Origin: Hirudinaria manillensis
Lineage: Eukaryota > Annelida > Clitellata > Hirudinida > Hirudinidae
DNA: 64,000 bases
Direction of reading: 5' to 3'
NCBI GenBank assembly: GCA_034509925.1
Contig: CM067528.1
Location: forward strand, 11,744,501 to 11,808,500
Position 1 is the stretch's first letter, and every line of letters begins with the position of its first letter. The notes beneath the pieces are model-generated. The model was given only the letters and a program-made list of their open reading frames with translations. It was not told the origin of the DNA and made no database searches. A program made the translations under genes and the position numbers. Shown one piece after another: positions 57,925-64,000 of this stretch.

Positions 57925-58000
57925 GATCGCTCGGATGTTTTTCTCACGTAGCTCACGCGCGCGGCGCTATATAAATGATATATTATTATTATTATTCGTT
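57925..58000 (+). repeat. Possible LINE/SINE 3' tail
   Basis: 'gcggcgctatataaatgatat' followed by (ATT)n resembles the 3' ends of many CR1/L2-type LINEs and the SINEs that use them (gcgctatataaat plus a microsatellite tail). No coding part is attached. Confidence 0.35.
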
Positions 58001-58220
58001 TATTCACAAGCTATTGCAAGCAATAGCCGAAAATTCTGTGGCGCCAGTTCTCAACTAGAGCCCAAAGGAAGCCACATCTCAAACATCATGTCAATCGCAA
58101 CAACAACAAAAAAAACATAATAACTTAACTAAGTCATTCTGGTCAAATGAAATAATTGTCATATTTAAAACAAAATAATTATCATCCTAAAATTTATTAT
58201 TAAAAATAAAATGTCCGGTC

Positions 58221-58262
<42 letters not shown>

Positions 58263-61200
58263 AAAATGAAGATTCAATCATCTTTCGTCTTTTTAAAGAA
58301 GTTTAATTTCGTGCCTGGATAAAGTAAGGACGTCCAACTAATTTCTGAGGACAATTTTGGAACAAAAATTCTCTCCCGGAGAGATTCATATCAAGATTAT
58401 CTTTTTCCATTTCTTCTGAGCTACGATTCTAATCCTCGTGCCAGAGATATATTTTTCTTTAAGACAAAAATTTATTTTTTTTTTAACTTGGGATACTAAA
58501 TATATTTCTATGGATTTATTTTCCGACGATAATAACAATAATAATAAATATAATATCAATAATGTTAATAATAAATGTAATAATAATAATAATAACATTA
58601 ATAATAATAGTAATAATAATAATAAATGTAATAGTAATAATAAAATTAATAATAATAAAAAAATAAAAACAAACGAAAAAAATCCAGCAACAATTGCGTT
58701 TGTTTTCCAAGGCCATCTCGTGCAACGTGAGATGAGTACGAAATCTCAGTGGAGCGATTCAGCTCCAGGTGAAATTTAAACAATTTATTTCGTAAAATAA
58801 TTTTAAATCATCATTTTAAGTTTATTTAAAATTCTACGAAATTTACTTCCTTAAAGTTTCATAAAATATGATTACCGATGAATGATGGAGATTTGCTGGC
58901 TTGTTAGACTTTGTGCTTCAATTTTCATAAATTTTGATTTTTAGATTTTCAGATGTTTTAATGAAAGAAATTTAAATTTATATTTTAATTTTTATTTACG
59001 ACTTGTTAAGCAGGTTCCTTATTTAAATTAAATTAAATTAAATTAAATATATGGTAAAATTAATAATTCACAATTAGTAATTAAACTTTCTCTAAATAAT
59101 TTAATTATTTTCTAAATAATTAGACTTTCCAAATAAATTCAATTCGCTTCCAATTCTTTCCTCAAAAGTCACTGCCTCACTCCTCCCGTCCATCCGTCTG
59201 TTACGACGTCGTCCGCGAGGAATCTTAAAGCTTTCAATCAAGGACCGGATATTCACGGCAAAGTCCTTCCATCAACCGGTCGCAATCAATCAATCAATCT
59301 CCTGCAATCAATCAATCAATCTCACTGCAATCAATCAATCTCCCTGCACGATGTTTCTCTGTCGACTCCACCTCAGCCTTAAGCAGAATCGTGATCTCCG
59401 TAATGCTTTCACGGCGAGGTATTATTCAATTATTTGACGCAAAAACCAAATTAAATCACGGTTTACTTTTAACTTGATTTGTGCCATTCCAACAGAATGT
59501 TTACGGTTAAATTATGGCATAATAATAATAAACGTTTTAGTATTATTCGATTTTACTTCAAGTTAAATCGTATTTTAATTCGTAAATTGACACTAAATGA
59601 AGTTAAATAATTGAGTGATTAATATGAAAAAATAAAAAATAATTAATAAAATAATTAATAAAATACTTATACAATAACTGATCGATATTATAATTTCAGT
59701 GGCTCGTTGTTTGACATTTAGAACGAAATTCTCCTCTCCATCCGAACCAGTGCAATCTCTTTAATAGATATTTTCTATTTAAAATCTTTCTGGCGATTAA
59801 TGGATATTTTTTTTTAAATAATTTTTCATTTTAGAGAAAATAAAATAAATATTTTCCTTGACTCTAAATTTAGAAAGAATTGCAAAAAAATTATTTCTGC
59901 CAAGTTGACACGAGAGACGTCTACAGGTGCCATTTTTCGGTGCAGAGGGAAGAGTATTGTGAATAAAATATGCCAGTTTAAATCTTTTTTACAGTTTAAT
60001 TCGTTAAAATTCTCAAGTAATTCACGTAAAAATTTATGAATCCAATATAATTCAGATCGTTATTATGCATTAACAAGTGGGAGGAAATTATAAATGTATT
60101 ATTTTAAAAAAATAAAATTACTTTTTAATGATTTTCTGGCTCAAAATGATTAAAAGTAGTTTTTCTTTATATAAATTAAATCTTGTTACTTCCCAAATCT
60201 CTCACATTCGAGAAATATTTTTCGAAATTTATGGGAAAATATTAAATAACTGTTCATTTTATATAGTCATTGCAGCTACTAGAGTGACTCAAAATCATTC
60301 AGCAATCCTCATACCATATTAATTGACCCTCTATCCATTCATGTAACCCTCCCCCAGAGGGCGCTTGAGCAGCATAAGATAGGTTTCGAACACCACTAGA
60401 ATTGTATGCAAAACCTCTACAAAGTTAGGTTAGTTCTACAAAAACTGCGAAGTTACTCTTGACATATTCAATTTGTAATTTTTGGTTTCAGATTAGATTT
60501 TGTCCGATTTAATGTTTTCAATTTTACCACGACACGATAACTGCAAGGTACGTCGGTCAAATCTTTGTTTTTCTGAACGAATCTTTGTTTTCATTTCACC
60601 TGTTTCAACAGGAAAATGTGGTTCAATGCTCCATCTCTTACGTGATGAACTCATATTCAGAACTCAATCATAGAGGAGCCAAAGCACACCTTATGTTTGA
60701 CGTTCCATTCATCCATCCATCCGTCCGTCCGGACATCCATCCATCCATCCATCATCGTCGTCGTCATCATCGTCAGCATCATCATGCTAGCAGAGCATAT
60801 CGTATGTAGGATTTTTTCCTTTCCTTTACAGTGAGGAAGGAAACGGAATCCAATGCAAGACTTTGCACGTGGTCACTCAAGTAATCAGTTTCGAAATCTG
60901 AATTTCAAATCATTCATTAATTCCATCGTAAACAAATCAAATAAAACATAAACGAATAAATTTAGATAAATCTTCGCTGCCATCTTCGTTTTGCGAACAA
61001 GACTCTAAACCGTCATCTTCTTCATCATCATCGTCGTCATCGTCATCGTCGTCATCATCATCATTTTAGAGCCAATTTATGATTTTATTGGTATTTTAAA
61101 AACGAAATCGAAATTAAATATTAATAACAAAAATATTTATTCTGCGCAATAAGCGAATACCATTCCCGAGGAATACCATACGAGGGCCATCCATCTGCCC

Positions 61201-61600
61201 TTCCATCTATCCTGTCGTTGGATAATTTATGCTTCCTTTCCTGAGTCTTTGCTGGGGGTCCCAGAATGGTATTTATTGTTCAAGGGGGCGTGTCCAGTGC
61301 TAGTGGTTTGTGGAGGCGTTTCTTGCCATTCGAAGATTTATATTCTACTACAAACATTTGCATAATATATTTTACATTTGCATAATATATTTTACATTTG
61401 CATAATATATTTTTATATTTGCATATTCATTGCGCAATTCATATTTCGGAAAGGAGATAAGCGATCGCAGACGTTCGTGGTCCTCATGAAATTATGACAC
61501 AAGATTATGAATATTAATGAGGCCGTGGCTCCTCCCTCACGCCATGATGAATCGTGGCCCCATTTTCCGGCATTCCACCGGGTCTGCTGTACTCTATCAC
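58001..61600. other. AT-rich gene-free DNA
   Basis: Contains ATT (58217-58260) and AAT/AAC (58525-58665) tracts, ATCA/CAATCAAT repeats (59280-59340), a CATC tract (60710-60755), a TCATCG run ending at a TAG (61018-61068) and a 21-bp triple repeat 'acatttgcataatatatttt' (61361-61420). I found no splice-consistent coding chain. Confidence 0.55.
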
Positions 61601-61602
61601 CA

Positions 61603-61606
61603 GCGA

Positions 61607-61643
<37 letters not shown>

Positions 61644-61791
61644 TTAATAATAAAAATAATAATAAATTGCGGTAAATAATATAAATAAAGAATAATAATA
61701 ATAATAACCGCTGAGAGCACTAGTAGTGCTCAGCACTCATTCCTCACCAGCAATGAAGCCGAGAAGAAGAAGGAAAAATGTGTATAATAAT

Positions 61792-61846
<55 letters not shown>

Positions 61847-62086
61847 TCTATCAAGATGGAATAATAATAACAGCAGAAGATGAGAACAGACAACAATGCT
61901 TCTTGCATGTTTGTTTGGGGGACTTTAAAAATTATGAACAAATTTTTTGCGGCTTCTTGGTTTGGATCGTTTGATCCATTGCTTGTTATGAGGTTTGAAA
62001 AATAAATGGTTCTAATTAATAAAAATATTAATAATAACAATAATATTAATATAAATGTTAATAACAATAATAATAATAATAATAAC

Positions 62087-62130
<44 letters not shown>

Positions 62131-62155
62131 TAACAATAATAATAATAATAACCGC
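61603..62155. repeat. Cluster of AAT/AAC microsatellites
   Basis: AAT tracts at 61608-61645, 61690-61706, 61780-61847 and 62018-62150, the last with AAC units. Poly-Asn, poly-Ile and poly-Leu open frames on both strands are artefacts. Confidence 0.92.
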
Positions 62156-62949
62156 AATGATGTTAATGGCGATGATGATAACGACGACGATGAAGATAGG
62201 CATGATAACGATGGAAATATAAACAAGTCTGTTGTATCCATGACGACGTAATGATTCCATTTCTAGACTGGAAAATCATTTCCAGGCGCAAATTGTTTGA
62301 AAACGATAATTGATCGTCAAGGAGGTGGAGAGGAATCCACGCAAACAATTATTTTTAATAAACCCATCTCAGTCGTTGGTCTGGTCTTTGGGGTACTCGA
62401 AAATATTGGTGTCGATATTAAATGTTATTAGATAATAATAATAATAATTTATTTGTTTATTATTGTTATTAATATTATTAATTTAATATTAATTATTTAT
62501 AATAATATTATAATACCACTAAAGAGGTTTATTTGTGATAAATTTAGAATTTATTTGGATTACTGTTATAATAATCATTACTACTACAATCGATTTATTT
62601 TTTAAATATTTTGTTATTAATTAGGTATTAATTATAGGTATTAATATTATTAAATATTAGACTTAATAGTTTAAATAACAAATTAAATGACAAATTGAAG
62701 AATTAAAATAAATTATTGTCAGACGGATTAATTTTAATAAAAGTTAATAAATAAATAAATAAATAAATAAAATCATAAAAGTTTCACTTTGCATTTGTTT
62801 ACATCCATAGGCGTGGAATGTAAGATTAGAGGAGAGGATAAGAACTTAACTATTAACAGTAACATTAATCTCTTGCAACGGGTAATGGTCACGTGAGCTT
62901 CAATGACCTAATTTGTCATTGCTACTGTTGCTGCTGCGGCTGATGATGA

Positions 62950-63005
62950 TGATGATGCTGGTGGTGATGATGATGATTATTGTTATTATTTATTATTATT
63001 GTTAA

Positions 63006-63080
<75 letters not shown>
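62950..63080. repeat. GAT and ATT microsatellites
   Basis: A short GAT/GGT run followed by about 80 bp of nearly pure ATT. Confidence 0.93.
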
Positions 63081-63539
63081 TAGCCCCATGGTTAACTATT
63101 TATCGACCATTGGCTTCATATTTGTACTTCATTAGAATTTAATAAATATTATTTGACTAAAATATTATATTAAAGTCATAAAATATTTAATTATCGAAAT
63201 AATAACTTAATAAACTATTGAATTGTTAAAATATTTAATTGGTAATATGTTGAATTAATAAAATATTGATTTATAAAGACCGTTTTAAATTGCATTTTCA
63301 GTTCGTAAGTTGCAGTGGAAACCATGATTAATTGTTTAAAATTAATTATAAACAAATTAAAATAAAATAAAATTTTAAAATAATTAAACTTAAATCAGCA
63401 ACGATTAATTAATTAATTGTTTAATTAAATGACGGAAATAAATTTTAAGTGAATCATTTCAACGTTCAACGTTTACGTCGCCAGGGGATTTGAGGAATTG
63501 CTTTCCATCAACTCTAGGGAGTCACTGCAATGCATTCAC

Positions 63540-63702
63540 GGATGATGGAGATGATGATGATGATGATGATGATGATGACGACGACAACGATGATGACGAT
63601 GACGATGACGATGACGAGGACGACGACGACGATGATGATGATGATGATGGTGGTGGTGATGATGATGATGATGAGGAGGAGGAGGAGGAAGACGACGATG
63701 AC
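63540..63702. repeat. GAT/GAC/GAG triplet tract
   Basis: About 160 bp of GAT, GAC, GGT and GAG triplets. The preceding stretch from cgccag (63479-63484) is open on + as FEELLSINSRESLQCIHG but stops immediately, so no exon is called. Confidence 0.9.
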
Positions 63703-64000
63703 AGTGTTGGTGCAGGGTTTAGTTTGACTTTGATTCATGACTTCTATAAAGAGGAGATTCAATTAATAAAAGTCGAACTAATGAAAAAAAAAACTACACC
63801 GGATATCAAATGGAACATTTAAATCCGGTTTGAAATCATGAAATTCTTGTTGTGAAATTATACATTAAATGGTGTTAAATTTATTAATATTTATTTACGG
63901 AGATCAATTACATGTAATTGCAAAACTAATCGGTTAATAATAAGATTAATAAATTAATAAGTCGTTTCGAAATGAAAGCCAAAAATTCATTAACAATAAT

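Noticed and set aside
59340..59435. Minus-strand frame PRRESITEITILLKAEVEST
   Set aside because: Protein-like but no acceptor and no neighbouring exon in phase.
61514..61612. Minus-strand frame ending GGMPENGATIHHGVREEPRPH
   Set aside because: Locally GC-rich with an acceptor-like cag, but only about 30 codons, no partner exon and no family match.

Overview
The window is nuclear DNA from an AT-rich animal, probably an invertebrate. It contains intron-rich genes of animal families (CYFIP, filamin, a CH-less SLC10-like transporter, DNAAF10/WDR92, an RGK-type small GTPase), LTR and non-LTR retroelements, and very abundant microsatellites, above all AAT/ATT. A lophotrochozoan such as an annelid would fit, but the sequence alone does not prove it. 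There is no prokaryotic gene organisation.

Layout. 1-5665 (+): the C-terminal half of CYFIP, a subunit of the WAVE actin regulatory complex, in 16 exons whose reading frame closes exactly. 6985-19075 (-): parts of a divergent SLC10-like membrane protein with a low-complexity ectodomain; its middle exons were not found. Inside that span, on the + strand, lie a CRE/ETS/YY1-like promoter with a start codon (13357-13454) and two phase-compatible small exons (15662-16028) that may belong to an unidentified small gene. 22234-24548 (-) and 30632-32334 (+): two LTR retrotransposons with intact LTRs that appear identical within each element, a tRNA-Leu-like primer site, a polypurine tract and a single SAP-domain ORF, but no reverse transcriptase. 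One is interrupted by a LINE 3' end; the other sits in a filamin intron. 25030-25983 (-): a 5'-truncated LINE.

29010-43872 (-): a filamin-family gene of 24 coding exons (1246 codons plus stop), all 23 introns in phase 1, about 12 filamin Ig repeats and no visible calponin-homology actin-binding domain. 45317-48060 (+): a complete DNAAF10/WDR92 gene (354 aa), head-to-head with the filamin gene. 49180-53318 (-): the 3' part of an RGK-like GTPase gene; its P-loop exon was not found. 53319-64000: mostly microsatellites and AT-rich DNA with no gene I can support.

The genes do not form a functional cluster, although CYFIP and filamin both act on actin. Gene pairs are tail-to-tail (CYFIP/SLC10-like; DNAAF10/RGK) or head-to-head (filamin/DNAAF10). 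All exon limits were read by eye from splice signals and protein continuity. Closing reading frames in CYFIP, filamin and DNAAF10 make those three models strong.
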